The notes under the pieces are model-generated. The model was not told the origin of the DNA, ran no database searches, and saw nothing but the letters and a program-made list of their open reading frames with translations. A stretch of 64,000 nt of DNA from Nocardia transvalensis NBRC 15921. Lineage in GTDB: Bacteria > Actinomycetota > Actinomycetes > Mycobacteriales > Mycobacteriaceae. Positions 46,220 to 54,832 of the stretch are shown here, one piece after another. The translations under genes and the position numbers were made by a program. Position 1 is the first letter of the stretch; each line of letters opens with the position of its first letter. The stretch is from assembly GCF_000308875.1 (NCBI RefSeq), contig NZ_BAGL01000027.1, positions 1-64,000 on the forward strand, read 5' to 3'.

Positions 46220-47166
46220 GTGTCGCGATCGGCCTGTTCGTCTATGCCACCGTCGTCGCGATGGTGGCGCCGCGGATACTGCCGCGGCTCACGCGCCACG
46301 GGGTCGTTCCGCACCTGGGCGTGCTGGCCTGGCTGACCCTGACCCTGAGCGTCTTCGTGTCCTGGAGCGTCGGGCTCGCCGTGGCGCTGGCCGACCTCAC
46401 GCACTCCTGGTTCCGGCCGGACGGTCCGGTGCTGTCGGGTCTGCACGAGGCCGAGGAGATCGCGATCGGCCACGCGGGTATCGCCGCCCAGCTCGGCCTG
46501 ATGGCGATGACCGGCGCGCTGACCGTCCTGGCCGTCGTGCTCGGCATCCGCTGGGCGCGCTCGCACCGGCGGATGCGGCTGCGGGCACACGAACACGCGG
46601 AGGCGCTGCGGCTGACCGGCCGGCGTGTCCACCGGCACGCCGTGGCGGACATCGTGGTGCTCGATACCGCGGAGCGCGCGGCGTACTGCGTGGCCGGCGC
46701 GCCGAATGTCGTGGTGGTGACGAGCGCGGCCATGGCGGCCCTCGGCGAACGGGAGCTGGCGGCGGTCCTCGCGCACGAGCACGCGCATCTGATGTACCGG
46801 CATCCGCTGGTACTGACGGTCATGCGCGGCCTGGCGACGACCTTCCCGCGACTACGGCTGTGCACGGTCGGCGCTCGCGAGGTGCCACGGCTGCTGGAGA
46901 TGTGCGCCGACGACGCCGCCGTGCGCGGGCACGGCCGTGCCCCGCTGCTGTCCGGGCTGCTCACGCTGTCGGGCGCGGCGCCCTCGGGCGTCCTCGCCGC
47001 CAGCGGCGCCGATGTCCTGGCCCGCGCCGAACGCCTGGCCGCCCCGCGCGCCGGCCGCCACTTCCAGGCCCGCGCGGGCCTGCTCACCGGCATCGCCCTG
47101 GGTGTCAGCGGGCCGCTGCTGATCGCCGCGACCGCCGCCTCGGGAATTCTGATCTGCCTGCTCTAG
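46216..47166 (+). CDS. M56-family (BlaR1-like) membrane metalloprotease
   Basis: A 316-aa protein with two N-terminal membrane helices, a third near residue 95 and one at the C-terminus. It has a cytosolic zinc site His187-Glu188-His-Ala-His191 (LAHEHAHL), preceded by VVVTSAAMAALGERELAAVL. It lacks the extracellular penicillin-binding sensor domain of true BlaR1, so the signal is unknown. The start GTG overlaps the repressor stop (GTGA), giving a tightly coupled repressor-protease pair like M. tuberculosis blaI-blaR. Confidence 0.9.
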   Translation: MSVAIGLFVYATVVAMVAPRILPRLTRHGVVPHLGVLAWLTLTLSVFVSWSVGLAVALADLTHSWFRPDGPVLSGLHEAEEIAIGHAGIAAQLGLMAMTGALTVLAVVLGIRWARSHRRMRLRAHEHAEALRLTGRRVHRHAVADIVVLDTAERAAYCVAGAPNVVVVTSAAMAALGERELAAVLAHEHAHLMYRHPLVLTVMRGLATTFPRLRLCTVGAREVPRLLEMCADDAAVRGHGRAPLLSGLLTLSGAAPSGVLAASGADVLARAERLAAPRAGRHFQARAGLLTGIALGVSGPLLIAATAASGILICLL

Positions 47167-47176
47167 GGTGGCGGGC

Positions 47177-47791
47177 GTGCGAGTTTTCTTGGCGGGTGCG
47201 AGTGGAGTACTGGGCGTCCGGCTGACGCCGCTGCTGGTCGCGGTCGGGTGCGAGGTCGCGGGCATGACCCGGAGTCCCGAGAAGGCCGCGGCGCTGGCCG
47301 AACTCGGGGCCGAACCGGTCGTCTGCGACGTGTACGACGCGCCCGCGCTGGAACAGGCGGTGCGTGCGTTCGCGCCCGATATGGTGCTGCACCAGCTCAC
47401 GGACCTGCCCGACAACCCCGCCGACCTGCCCGCCGGCCGCGCGACGAATGCGCGCATGCGCCGCGAGGGCACCGCCAACCTCCTCGCCGCGGCGCGGGCG
47501 GCCGGCGTCACCCGCGTGCTCGCGCAGAGCGTGGCGTGGGAAATGACCGGTGACGGCAAGGCCGCGGCGGAATTCCTGGAGAAGTCGGTCCTCGAGATGG
47601 GCGGCGTCGTGCTGCGCTACGGCCAGTTCTACGGTCCGGGCACCTACTACCCGAATCCCGACGACTACCCGGACCCGCCGCGCATCCACATCGCGGAGGC
47701 GGCCGCGCGCACCGTGATGGCCCTCGACCTCGCCTCCGGGATCTACTCCGTCACCGACACCGGACAGACGGATTTCGAACCCGTGCAGTGA
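47177..47791 (+). CDS. NAD-dependent epimerase/atypical SDR
   Basis: A 204-aa Rossmann-fold protein with N-terminal GASGVLGVRLTPLLV, VVCDVYD and VLHQLTDLPDN. It is shorter than typical epimerases (about 300 aa), having a reduced substrate domain, but YGQFYGPGTYY and HIAEAAARTVMALD are conserved. GTG 47177 follows TAGGGT (47164-47169), which overlaps the end of the M56 gene, by 7 nt. Substrate unknown. Confidence 0.8.
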   Translation: MRVFLAGASGVLGVRLTPLLVAVGCEVAGMTRSPEKAAALAELGAEPVVCDVYDAPALEQAVRAFAPDMVLHQLTDLPDNPADLPAGRATNARMRREGTANLLAAARAAGVTRVLAQSVAWEMTGDGKAAAEFLEKSVLEMGGVVLRYGQFYGPGTYYPNPDDYPDPPRIHIAEAAARTVMALDLASGIYSVTDTGQTDFEPVQ

Positions 47792-47818
47792 GTTTCGGCC
47801 GCGTGCTACGGTCGGCCC

Positions 47819-48211
47819 ATGGCGAACCGGCGCGATATCCAGCACCGCGTGGTGACGACGTTCCAGCGCAATCTCGGTAACCCGATCCTGCGCCGACTGA
47901 GCCCGCAGACCCTGCTGGAGACCACCGGCCGGGTGAGCGGGCAGCCCCGCGTCACCCCGATCGGCGGGCGCCGCACCGGTACCGAGTTCTGGTTCGTCTC
48001 GGAATTCGGCGAGCGGTCCCAGTACGTGCGCAATATCCAGGCCGACAATCGCGTGCGGTTGCGGCTGCGCGGTCACTGGCACACCGGCACCGCACACCTG
48101 GTGCCCGACGACGACGCGCGGGCGCGGCTCAAGCAGCTGCCCTGGGCGAACAGCGCGGTCGTCGGCACTGTCGGCACCGATCTGCTGTCGGTGCGTATCG
48201 ATCTGGACTGA
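47819..48211 (+). CDS. Deazaflavin-dependent nitroreductase-family protein
   Basis: A 130-aa split-barrel protein of the Ddn/F420-dependent oxidoreductase family: LETTGRVSGQPRVTPIGGRR, FWFVSEFGERSQYVRNI and DNRVRLRLRGHWH. Related M. tuberculosis Ddn reduces nitroimidazoles with F420H2. The ATG follows TACGGT (47807-47812) by 6 nt, a leaderless start. A second member of the family is at 58211. Confidence 0.85.
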   Translation: MANRRDIQHRVVTTFQRNLGNPILRRLSPQTLLETTGRVSGQPRVTPIGGRRTGTEFWFVSEFGERSQYVRNIQADNRVRLRLRGHWHTGTAHLVPDDDARARLKQLPWANSAVVGTVGTDLLSVRIDLD

Positions 48212-48325
48212 GCGCGGCTTCCGCGCGTCACCACCCGCCGGGAGCGTCGCATTCGGTAACGTTCCTGGTGACCGGGCTTTTCGGGTCAGCGTTTTCCACG
48301 CTGGTGCAACGAAAGGGTTCCGAGC

Positions 48326-48892
48326 ATGGTGTCACCGGACCGTCCGCCGAACAGTGGCGGCAACACCCCGCGCACCGTGGCCATCGCCGCCGTCGCCGTG
48401 GCAATCATCGCGGTGGCCGCCCTCGTCGGGGTGCTGCTGAACCGGTCGGACAAGAGTGCCGACGCCGACAACACGGCCGCGACCACCCCTCTCGCGCCGA
48501 CGACGTCGCGCCCGGCGCACCGCGTGGGCGACGACTGTTCGCACGACGGGATCGCCGCGCAGTGGGGTCTCTCCATGAAAAACGACTGGTCCTGCGTTCC
48601 GCAGGGCCCGGCCGGCGTGGTCGGCCGACTCCTGCCGCCTCCGCCCCCACCGGGTGCGCCCCCGCCGCCCGCGCCCGCTGTGCCCGAAGCGCCCCCGCCC
48701 CCCGCACCTGCGCCGGAGTACGTCCCCGCTCCCGAATACACCCCCGAGTACGTCCCCGCGCCTGCCCCCGCCCCCGAACCCGAGCCTGAACCAGAGCCCG
48801 AGCCGGCCCCCGCCCCCGCTCCCGTACCTCCACCCGCGCCCCCGCCCATGCCGATCCTCCCCGGCCTCCCACCCCTGCCTGGGATCGGGTGA
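48326..48892 (+). CDS. Membrane-anchored proline-rich protein
   Basis: A 188-aa protein with one membrane helix (about 17-38) and a short region with two cysteines (DDCSHDGIAAQWG and WSCVPQ), likely one disulfide. A long Pro/Ala/Glu-rich tail follows (PPPPPPGAPPPPAP and EPEPEPEPEPAPAP), ending LPPLPGIG. The tail should lie in or cross the cell wall. The last codons are part of the first copy of a 43-bp tandem repeat, so the 3' end may vary between strains. Function unknown. Confidence 0.75.
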   Translation: MVSPDRPPNSGGNTPRTVAIAAVAVAIIAVAALVGVLLNRSDKSADADNTAATTPLAPTTSRPAHRVGDDCSHDGIAAQWGLSMKNDWSCVPQGPAGVVGRLLPPPPPPGAPPPPAPAVPEAPPPPAPAPEYVPAPEYTPEYVPAPAPAPEPEPEPEPEPAPAPAPVPPPAPPPMPILPGLPPLPGIG

Positions 48893-48996
48893 CCGGGATC
48901 TGGTCGCGCTCCCACCACTGCCTGGGATCGGGTGACCGGGATCCGGTCGCGCTCCCACCATTGCCCGGGATCGGGTAATCGGGATGTCGTCGGGCT
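48868..48996. repeat. 43-bp tandem repeat, three copies
   Basis: Copies start at 48868, 48911 and 48954 with exact 43-bp spacing. The consensus starts CCCACCACTGCCTGGGATCG and continues GGTGACCGGGATC. The first copy contains the stop codon of the Pro-rich gene; the third has diverged most and abuts the promoter of the pentapeptide gene. Confidence 0.9.
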
Positions 48997-49012
48997 CGCC
49001 TAGGGTGCAGGG

Positions 49013-49660
49013 GTGCCTCGCGACTTAGCCGATCTGCCGTACGCCCGTTTTCTCGAGATCTTCGACGCCGAGCCGGAGTCCGACACCGAATACGAGAGCG
49101 TGCACATCGATGCCACGACCTTCGACGAGGTCGACGCCCGCGGTATCCGGCTCACCGAATCCGCGCTCACCGCGGCGGCGTTCACCGGCGGCACCCTGCG
49201 GTACTCCCGCTTCGACGACGTCTGGTTGCGCAACGTCCGGCTGATCGGCACCAACCTCGGCCAATCCGGTTGGCTGAACGCCGAATTCGTCGACTGCGCC
49301 CTGTCGGGTGCGGAGGCGGTGGGCTCGCAACTGCGCCGCATCCGGTTCGAGGGCTGCAAATTCGAGTCGGTGAATCTCCGCAACGCGGCGCTGCAGGACG
49401 TCACCTTCGTGGATTGTGTGTTGCGCGACACCGACTTCGGCGAGGCCACGCTGACCCGGGTGAGCTTCCCGGGCTGCCGCCTCGACGAGGTCGCGCTGCA
49501 CGGGGCCACGCTGCACGACGTCGACCTGCGCGGCGCGGTCTCCCTCGACATCACCGCCGGAATCGACGCGCTGAAGGGCGCGACCGTCAGCACCGTGCAA
49601 CTGTTCGACCTCGCCCCGGCGTTCGCGCGGGCGGCGGGAATCATCGTGCGCGACAACTGA
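49013..49660 (+). CDS. Pentapeptide-repeat protein
   Basis: A 215-aa protein dominated by A(D/N)Lxx-type repeats between about residues 40 and 185, for example FTGGTLRYSRFDDVWLRNVR and FESVNLRNAALQDVTFVDC. It should fold as a right-handed quadrilateral beta-helix. Some relatives (MfpA, Qnr) mimic DNA and protect gyrase from quinolones; that cannot be inferred here without a match. GTG 49013 follows TAGGGT (49001-49006) by 6 nt. The stop is 7 bp from the convergent SDR gene. Confidence 0.85.
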   Translation: MPRDLADLPYARFLEIFDAEPESDTEYESVHIDATTFDEVDARGIRLTESALTAAAFTGGTLRYSRFDDVWLRNVRLIGTNLGQSGWLNAEFVDCALSGAEAVGSQLRRIRFEGCKFESVNLRNAALQDVTFVDCVLRDTDFGEATLTRVSFPGCRLDEVALHGATLHDVDLRGAVSLDITAGIDALKGATVSTVQLFDLAPAFARAAGIIVRDN

Positions 49661-49667
49661 AGTCGCG

Positions 49668-50615
49668 TCAGGCGTGCGCCGTCTTGCCGCCGTCGATGAC
49701 CAGTTGCGCCCCGGTGAGATAGCCGTGCTCGGGCGCGGCCAGCGTGAGGGCGAACGCCGCGATCTCCTCCGGTGTGGCGAGCCGCCCCAGGCCCGGCACA
49801 TTCGAGGAGGCCCACTGCCGCATCGCCACGTGATAGGCGTCGTCGGGCAGGGCACCGATCGGGCTGGCATTGCGGACCAGTTCGGTATCGGTGGTGCCCG
49901 GAACCAGTGCGTTGACCCGGATCCCGTCGGCGGCGTAGTCGAGCGCGGCTCCCTGGACCAGGCCGACGAGCCCGCGCTTGCTCGCGGTGTAGGCGGCGCG
50001 ACCGGCATCGGTGGCGAGGGCGTTCGACGAGGACGTCACCACGATGGCGCCGCCACCGGACCGGATCATCTGCGGCACTTCGTATTTCATGGCCAGAAAG
50101 GTGCCGCGCAGATTGGTGCGCAGCACCCGGTCGAACTCGTCGGCGCTGTACTCGTGCAGTTTCTTCTGGATGGTGATCCCCGCATTGTTGAAGGCGACAT
50201 GCAGCCCGCCGTACTTCGCCACGGCGGCGTCGACGAACGCGCGGACGTCCTGCTCGACCAGCACATCGGCGCGGATATAGGTGGCCTCACCGCCCGCCTC
50301 GCGGATCTCGCGTTCCACCGCCCGCCCGCGATCGACGCGCCTGCCGCAGAACGCCACCCGCCCGCCCTCGGCCGCGAACATTCGCGCCGCCGCCGCGCCG
50401 ATGCCGGAGGTGGCTCCGGTGATCACTACGACCTTGTCCTGAAATCGGCGCTGGGCAGGCTGGTACCGCGGCGCGTTCGAATCCGCGCCCAATGCCACCC
50501 CGCCTGCCAGTCCCGCGGCGCCCGCTACCACTCCCGAGGCGGCGATGGCGCCGAGTAATCTGCGCCGGCTCGGCGGGGTGGGGCGATCGGCGGCTGTCGT
50601 GTCCTCATCGGTCAT
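49668..50615 (-). CDS. Tat-exported short-chain dehydrogenase
   Basis: A 315-aa SDR with a twin-arginine signal: SRRRLLGAIAAS near residue 18 and a hydrophobic stretch ending near 45. The catalytic domain then follows, with VITGATSGIGAAAARMF, FNNAG, catalytic Ser in VTSSS and YTASK, and the VDG-like end IDGGK. Export after cytoplasmic folding would carry the NAD(P) cofactor out with it. ATG 50615 follows CAGGGT by 6 nt. Substrate and electron acceptor are unknown. Confidence 0.85.
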   Translation of the reverse strand: MTDEDTTAADRPTPPSRRRLLGAIAASGVVAGAAGLAGGVALGADSNAPRYQPAQRRFQDKVVVITGATSGIGAAAARMFAAEGGRVAFCGRRVDRGRAVEREIREAGGEATYIRADVLVEQDVRAFVDAAVAKYGGLHVAFNNAGITIQKKLHEYSADEFDRVLRTNLRGTFLAMKYEVPQMIRSGGGAIVVTSSSNALATDAGRAAYTASKRGLVGLVQGAALDYAADGIRVNALVPGTTDTELVRNASPIGALPDDAYHVAMRQWASSNVPGLGRLATPEEIAAFALTLAAPEHGYLTGAQLVIDGGKTAHA

Positions 50616-50741
50616 ATCCCCACCCTGTCGCACGGCGGACTCCCGCGAATCGGCCCGCGGGCCGTCCCGGCGGCCTCCGGTACGAGCCGTCTCCTCCCCA
50701 GGTAGGAGACGTCCGCCGCCACCGGACGGCATGATGTGGGA

Positions 50742-51944
50742 ATGAGGGAGCCCGCGGACACGAGCGTGCCCGGTGTCCGCCGCGATGCGGGGCGGGTCGA
50801 CGGCGATTCCGGCGGTGTGACGCGCGGAATCGAGTGGGTGCTGTCCGCGCGGTCGGTGCCGGTGCGGCTCGTGGTGCTGCCCGCGCTGGCCGTGGGATGT
50901 CTGCTGTGGTTGACCGGCTCCGCCTCAGCGGTCGATTGGGTGATCGGGATGGGGGCCATTCTCGCGTCCGTGGCCGGGGTGCGCTGGCCCATGGCAGCGT
51001 CGCTGCTGACCACCGGGCTGCTGGTGTGCGGATTCGAATTCGGCGATACGGGTCCGGTGGTCGCCAAGGTGGCGGCGGGCGTGGCTCTGACCGAACTCGC
51101 CGCGCGGCAAGGCAATTGGCGGCAGTGGGTGGGAGCAGCCGCGCTGGCGGGGGCGTATCTGCTGCATCAGACGGGTGGCGCGGGCGCGGTCGGGTACCGG
51201 GCCGTGGTGATGGCGGGGCTGCCGCTGCTGATCGGCGGGCTGCTGCGCGGCGCGCTCGACAATGCCGTCCGGGCGCGGCGTGCGACGGCCGAGATCGCCC
51301 GGCAGCGCACGGCGGAGATCGCCGCGGCGCGGGCGGCCGAGCGCACTGCCATCGCGCGGGAACTGCACGACCTGATCGCCCACCACGTCTCCTCGACGGT
51401 TCTGCGGGTGGGCGTGGCGCGGCACGCGCTGCCGGACGCGCCGCCCGCCGTGCGCGAGGTGCTCGACGATATCCACGCCAGCGGCAAGGACACCCTGACG
51501 GACCTGCGCAAACTGGTGACCGTCCTGCGCGATCCCGGTGCGGGCGAATCGTTCGTCGCGGCCGCCGACCTGCCCGCCGCGCTCGAGGCCGTGGTGACAC
51601 GCACTCGGCGGCTGGGGCCGTCGGTACAGGCCGAGATCGGTGACGTCGGCGCGGTGGACGCACTGTCGGCGCTCACGCTGCTGCGGCTGACCCAGGAGGG
51701 CCTCGCCAATGTCGTCGAACACGGCGGTCGAGGCGCGGCGGCGCGGCTGGTGATCGGGGTCGAGGGCGGCGTGGACTTCCTGTTGACCAATACGATCGCG
51801 GTGAGCGAGACCGACTGCGCCGCAACCGGTATCGGTCTGATCGGACTGTCGGAACGGGTCGAACTGCTCGGCGGTGCGCTGACCGCCGGACCCACACCGG
51901 CGGGCTGGCGGCTCGCGGCGCATCTGCCGGGGCGGGCGTCGTGA
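50742..51944 (+). CDS. NarL-type sensor histidine kinase
   Basis: A 400-aa kinase with four to six N-terminal membrane helices (about 28-165) and a short coiled coil with RATAEIARQRTAEIAAARAA. A HisKA_3 domain carries phospho-acceptor His209 in ARELHDLIAHHVSS, and a HATPase_c domain has EGLANVVEHGG and GIGLIGLSERVELLGG. The 3' end overlaps the response-regulator start by four bases. ATG 50742 follows CATGAT (50730-50735) by 6 nt. The signal is unknown; the sensor is probably intramembrane. Confidence 0.9.
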   Translation: MREPADTSVPGVRRDAGRVDGDSGGVTRGIEWVLSARSVPVRLVVLPALAVGCLLWLTGSASAVDWVIGMGAILASVAGVRWPMAASLLTTGLLVCGFEFGDTGPVVAKVAAGVALTELAARQGNWRQWVGAAALAGAYLLHQTGGAGAVGYRAVVMAGLPLLIGGLLRGALDNAVRARRATAEIARQRTAEIAAARAAERTAIARELHDLIAHHVSSTVLRVGVARHALPDAPPAVREVLDDIHASGKDTLTDLRKLVTVLRDPGAGESFVAAADLPAALEAVVTRTRRLGPSVQAEIGDVGAVDALSALTLLRLTQEGLANVVEHGGRGAAARLVIGVEGGVDFLLTNTIAVSETDCAATGIGLIGLSERVELLGGALTAGPTPAGWRLAAHLPGRAS

Positions 51945-52585
51945 CGATACGGGTGCTGCTGGTCGACGATCAGCAGTTGGTGCGCGCCGGGCTGCGGATG
52001 CTGTGCGAGAACGCGGACGATCTCGAGGTGGTGGGGGAGGCCGCCACCGGGACCGAGGCGGTCCGGCTCGCCGCGCACACCCGCCCGGATGTCGTGCTGA
52101 TGGATCTGCGCATGCCCGGAATGGACGGGATTCGCGCCACCGCAACCATTCTCGCCGACCGGCCCGCCACCCGCGTGCTGGCGTTGACCACCTTCGACGA
52201 CGATGACCACCTGTACCCGGCGCTGGCCGCCGGCGCCTGCGGATTCCTGGTCAAGGACGCCTCACCGACCGAACTGCTCGACGGCATCCGGCGCGCGGCG
52301 TCCGGGCAGCGCCCGTTCTCCCCGGGGGTCCTGGGCCGCGTGGTCGACTCGGCGGTCAATGCCCACGGCACTGGTGAAAACCGCTCGACCACAACGCTGT
52401 CCGGATTGACGGCCCGGGAAACCGAAGTACTGGACCTGGTTTCGCAGGGCCTGACCAACGCCGAGATCGCCGACCGCCTCCACGTCGGCATCACCACCGT
52501 GAAAACCCACATCGCCAGCCTGATGGCGAAAACCGGTGCCGCCAACAGAGTCCGGCTCGCTGTCCTCGGCTTGGGGCAGCGGTAG
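51941..52585 (+). CDS. NarL/LuxR-type response regulator
   Basis: A 214-aa regulator. The receiver domain (1-120) has the acidic pocket LLVDDQQ, phospho-acceptor Asp55 in VLMDLRMPGMDG and Lys in FLVKDAS. The C-terminal GerE helix-turn-helix shows LTARETEVLDLVSQGLTNAE and IADRLHVGITTVKTHI. Translation is coupled to the kinase (GTGA). The stop lies 1 bp from the convergent YczE-like gene. Confidence 0.93.
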   Translation: MTIRVLLVDDQQLVRAGLRMLCENADDLEVVGEAATGTEAVRLAAHTRPDVVLMDLRMPGMDGIRATATILADRPATRVLALTTFDDDDHLYPALAAGACGFLVKDASPTELLDGIRRAASGQRPFSPGVLGRVVDSAVNAHGTGENRSTTTLSGLTARETEVLDLVSQGLTNAEIADRLHVGITTVKTHIASLMAKTGAANRVRLAVLGLGQR

Positions 52586-52586
52586 A

Positions 52587-53207
52587 TCACGCCGGTGTCA
52601 GTTCCGGTTCGGGGGTTCGGTGGAATCCGGGGAGCCAGCGGTCGACCAGCGGGATCATGAGGTGGATCAGGGGGCCGATACCCACGGCGTAGACCAGCGT
52701 GCCGATGCCGACGCTGCCGCCCAGTAGCCAGCCCGTCACCAGGACCGTCGCCTCGATGCCGGTGCGAATCGCCCACACCGGCCGTCCGGTGCGCGCGACC
52801 AGGCCGGTCATCAGGCCGTCCCGCGGGCCCGGACCCATTCCCGCGCCGATGTAGAGCACGGTCGCCGTGGCGTTCAGCAGGACGGCCGCCACCATCGCGC
52901 CCGCCCGCACCGGCAGCGCGTGCAGTTCGGGCAGCAGCCACAGCCCGGCATCGACGGAGATCGCGACCACCACGACATTGCTCACCGTCCCCAGTCCGGG
53001 CCGCTGCCGCAAGGGAATCCAGGCCAGCAGCACCGCCACACCCGTCACCGCCGTCACCGCGCCGAAGCTCACCGGCACGTGCCCCGCCACGCCCTGATGA
53101 AACACATCCCAGGGATCGAGCCCGAGCGCCGCCCGGATCATCACCGCCATCGAGAACCCGTACAACCACAGTCCGGCATAGAGAGCACACAGGCGACGGA
53201 GCAACAT
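52587..53207 (-). CDS. YczE/YyaS/YitT-family membrane protein
   Basis: A 206-aa protein with five to six hydrophobic helices and the family signature MIRAALGLDPWDVFHQGVAG, then GAGMGPGPRDGLMTGLVART. The role is unknown; in Bacillus YczE affects surfactant synthesis. ATG 53207 has a CATGCT hexamer 6 nt upstream. It is divergent from trpS. Confidence 0.82.
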   Translation of the reverse strand: MLLRRLCALYAGLWLYGFSMAVMIRAALGLDPWDVFHQGVAGHVPVSFGAVTAVTGVAVLLAWIPLRQRPGLGTVSNVVVVAISVDAGLWLLPELHALPVRAGAMVAAVLLNATATVLYIGAGMGPGPRDGLMTGLVARTGRPVWAIRTGIEATVLVTGWLLGGSVGIGTLVYAVGIGPLIHLMIPLVDRWLPGFHRTPEPELTPA

Positions 53208-53327
53208 TCGGCCAGCATGCCCGCCAACTGGACCCCGAAAACAGAGCCAGTGCAGGATTGCTGGCCTTTAATGAGGTGGCCGGAGGGCGGCCGCGGTGCT
53301 AACCTCCGGGCATCCGAAAGGCAACCC

Positions 53328-54308
53328 ATGTCTCGCCGACTCACCGCATTCACTCCGTCCGGTGATCTCCACCTCGGCAATTACTTCGGTGCCATCGCAC
53401 CGCTGGTCGAGCGGCAGATCCCGGGGGAGACGATCACCTTCGTCTCCGACCTGCACGCCCTGACCCTCGACCACGACCCAGCCGAAGTCCGCAGGCGCAC
53501 TCTGGAATTCGCGACAGTGCTGCTGGCCGCCGGCGTCGATCCGGACCGCACCGTCTTCCTGGTGCAGTCCCACGTCCCCGAGCACACCGAGTTGCACTAT
53601 CTACTCGAATGCGTCACCGGATACGGCCAGGCGCACCGCATGATCCAGTTCAAGGAGAAATCCCGCGGTCGCCGCCAGGTCCGGATGTCATTGCTGACCT
53701 ATCCGATCCTCATGGCCGCCGACATTCTGCTCTACGACGCCGAAGAGATCCCGGTCGGGGAGGACCAGCGCCAGCACGTGGAACTAGCCCGCGACCTGGC
53801 CGAACGCTTCAACGCCACCTACGCTCCCGTCCTCACCGTTCCCCGCGCCGTGAACCCATCGGTGGCGGCCCGCATCATGGATCTGACCGACCCGACCCGG
53901 AAGATGAGCAAATCCCTGTCGCCGGCGGGCACCCTCCGCCTCCTGGATCCCCCGGATGTGCTGCGCCGCAAGGTAATGCGCGCCGTCACCGACAACGACA
54001 CCGAAATCACCCACGACCCACACCGCAAGCCGGGCATCGCCAACCTCCTGACAATCCTCTCCGCCTGCACCGGCGCCACCCCCGACGGCCTGTCCCACGA
54101 ATTCACCACCTACGGCGACGTGAAGCGCACGGTAGCCGACGCCGTGATCGCCACAACCGACCCGATCCGCCACCACTACACCGAACTAGCCCGAGACCCC
54201 ACCACCATCCGCGCCACCCTGCACCACGGCGCCACCACAGCCCGCCCCCAAGCCCGAGCAAAAGTCGACAGCGTGAAAAATGCCCTCGGCCTACTCCCAG
54301 CCCCCTGA
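53328..54308 (+). CDS. trpS: Tryptophanyl-tRNA synthetase
   Basis: A 326-aa class I synthetase charging tRNA-Trp. The HIGH-equivalent is LHLGNYFGA and KMSKS is DPTRKMSKSLSP; QFKEKSR, YPILMAADILLYDA and VGEDQRQHVELARD are conserved. The ATG has AAAGG upstream. It stands alone among accessory genes, so it may be a second TrpRS as in other actinobacteria, where the extra copy can resist tryptophan analogues such as indolmycin; that is inference. The upstream gap (53208-53327) contains an 8-bp inverted repeat (GGCCAGCA/TGCTGGCC) but no recognisable T-box. Confidence 0.93.
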   Translation: MSRRLTAFTPSGDLHLGNYFGAIAPLVERQIPGETITFVSDLHALTLDHDPAEVRRRTLEFATVLLAAGVDPDRTVFLVQSHVPEHTELHYLLECVTGYGQAHRMIQFKEKSRGRRQVRMSLLTYPILMAADILLYDAEEIPVGEDQRQHVELARDLAERFNATYAPVLTVPRAVNPSVAARIMDLTDPTRKMSKSLSPAGTLRLLDPPDVLRRKVMRAVTDNDTEITHDPHRKPGIANLLTILSACTGATPDGLSHEFTTYGDVKRTVADAVIATTDPIRHHYTELARDPTTIRATLHHGATTARPQARAKVDSVKNALGLLPAP

Positions 54309-54348
54309 AACCCGAAGGGACACCGACGCATACGGCCGACGTAGGTGC

Positions 54349-54780
54349 TCAGTTGCCGAGGGGGATGACCTTGGCGGTGGCGGTGGCTGTGCCGGTCAGC
54401 TCGCCGTCGGGGTTGCGTAGTTCGGCTGCGAGGAAGGCTATGTCGGCGTCTCGGCGGATTACGCGGCCGGTGGCGCGGAGGCGGCCGGTTCGGGCTGGGC
54501 GGAGGAAGGTTACTTGGAGGTCGAGGGTGGATTGGAATTCGTCCGGGGCCAGGGTGGCGAGGAGGGCCGGGCCTACCGTGTCGTAGAGCATGGCGGCGAC
54601 GAAGGCGCCCAGGACCTCGCCCATCGGGTTGGTGAAGGCATCGGTTGCGGTGAAGGCGAGTTCTATTGTGCCGCTGTCGGTATCGGCGTCGACGAATTCG
54701 AAGCCGAGGGTCTGCGCGGCGCGCGGCATCGGTGCACGGCCCTCGACACTGTCCCAGAAGAGGCCTCGTCGTTCGCTCAT
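54349..54780 (-). CDS. PaaI-type hotdog thioesterase
   Basis: A 143-aa hotdog-fold thioesterase: FTNPMGEVLGAFVAAMLYDT with the catalytic acid region, then STLDLQVTFLRPARTGRLRA. It would hydrolyse small acyl- or aryl-CoA esters. ATG 54780 has AGGGTGATC upstream; the longer in-frame extension overlaps the next gene. Substrate unknown. Confidence 0.85.
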   Translation of the reverse strand: MSERRGLFWDSVEGRAPMPRAAQTLGFEFVDADTDSGTIELAFTATDAFTNPMGEVLGAFVAAMLYDTVGPALLATLAPDEFQSTLDLQVTFLRPARTGRLRATGRVIRRDADIAFLAAELRNPDGELTGTATATAKVIPLGN

Positions 54781-54832
54781 GTGATCACCCTGGCAGGTTC
54801 GGCGGACGGGGGACAGCCACAGGATTCGGGGC

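Noticed and set aside
53208..53327. T-box leader before trpS
   Set aside because: No T-box sequence (GGGTGG-ACCGCG type) or specifier-loop structure could be recognised; only a simple 8-bp inverted repeat is present.
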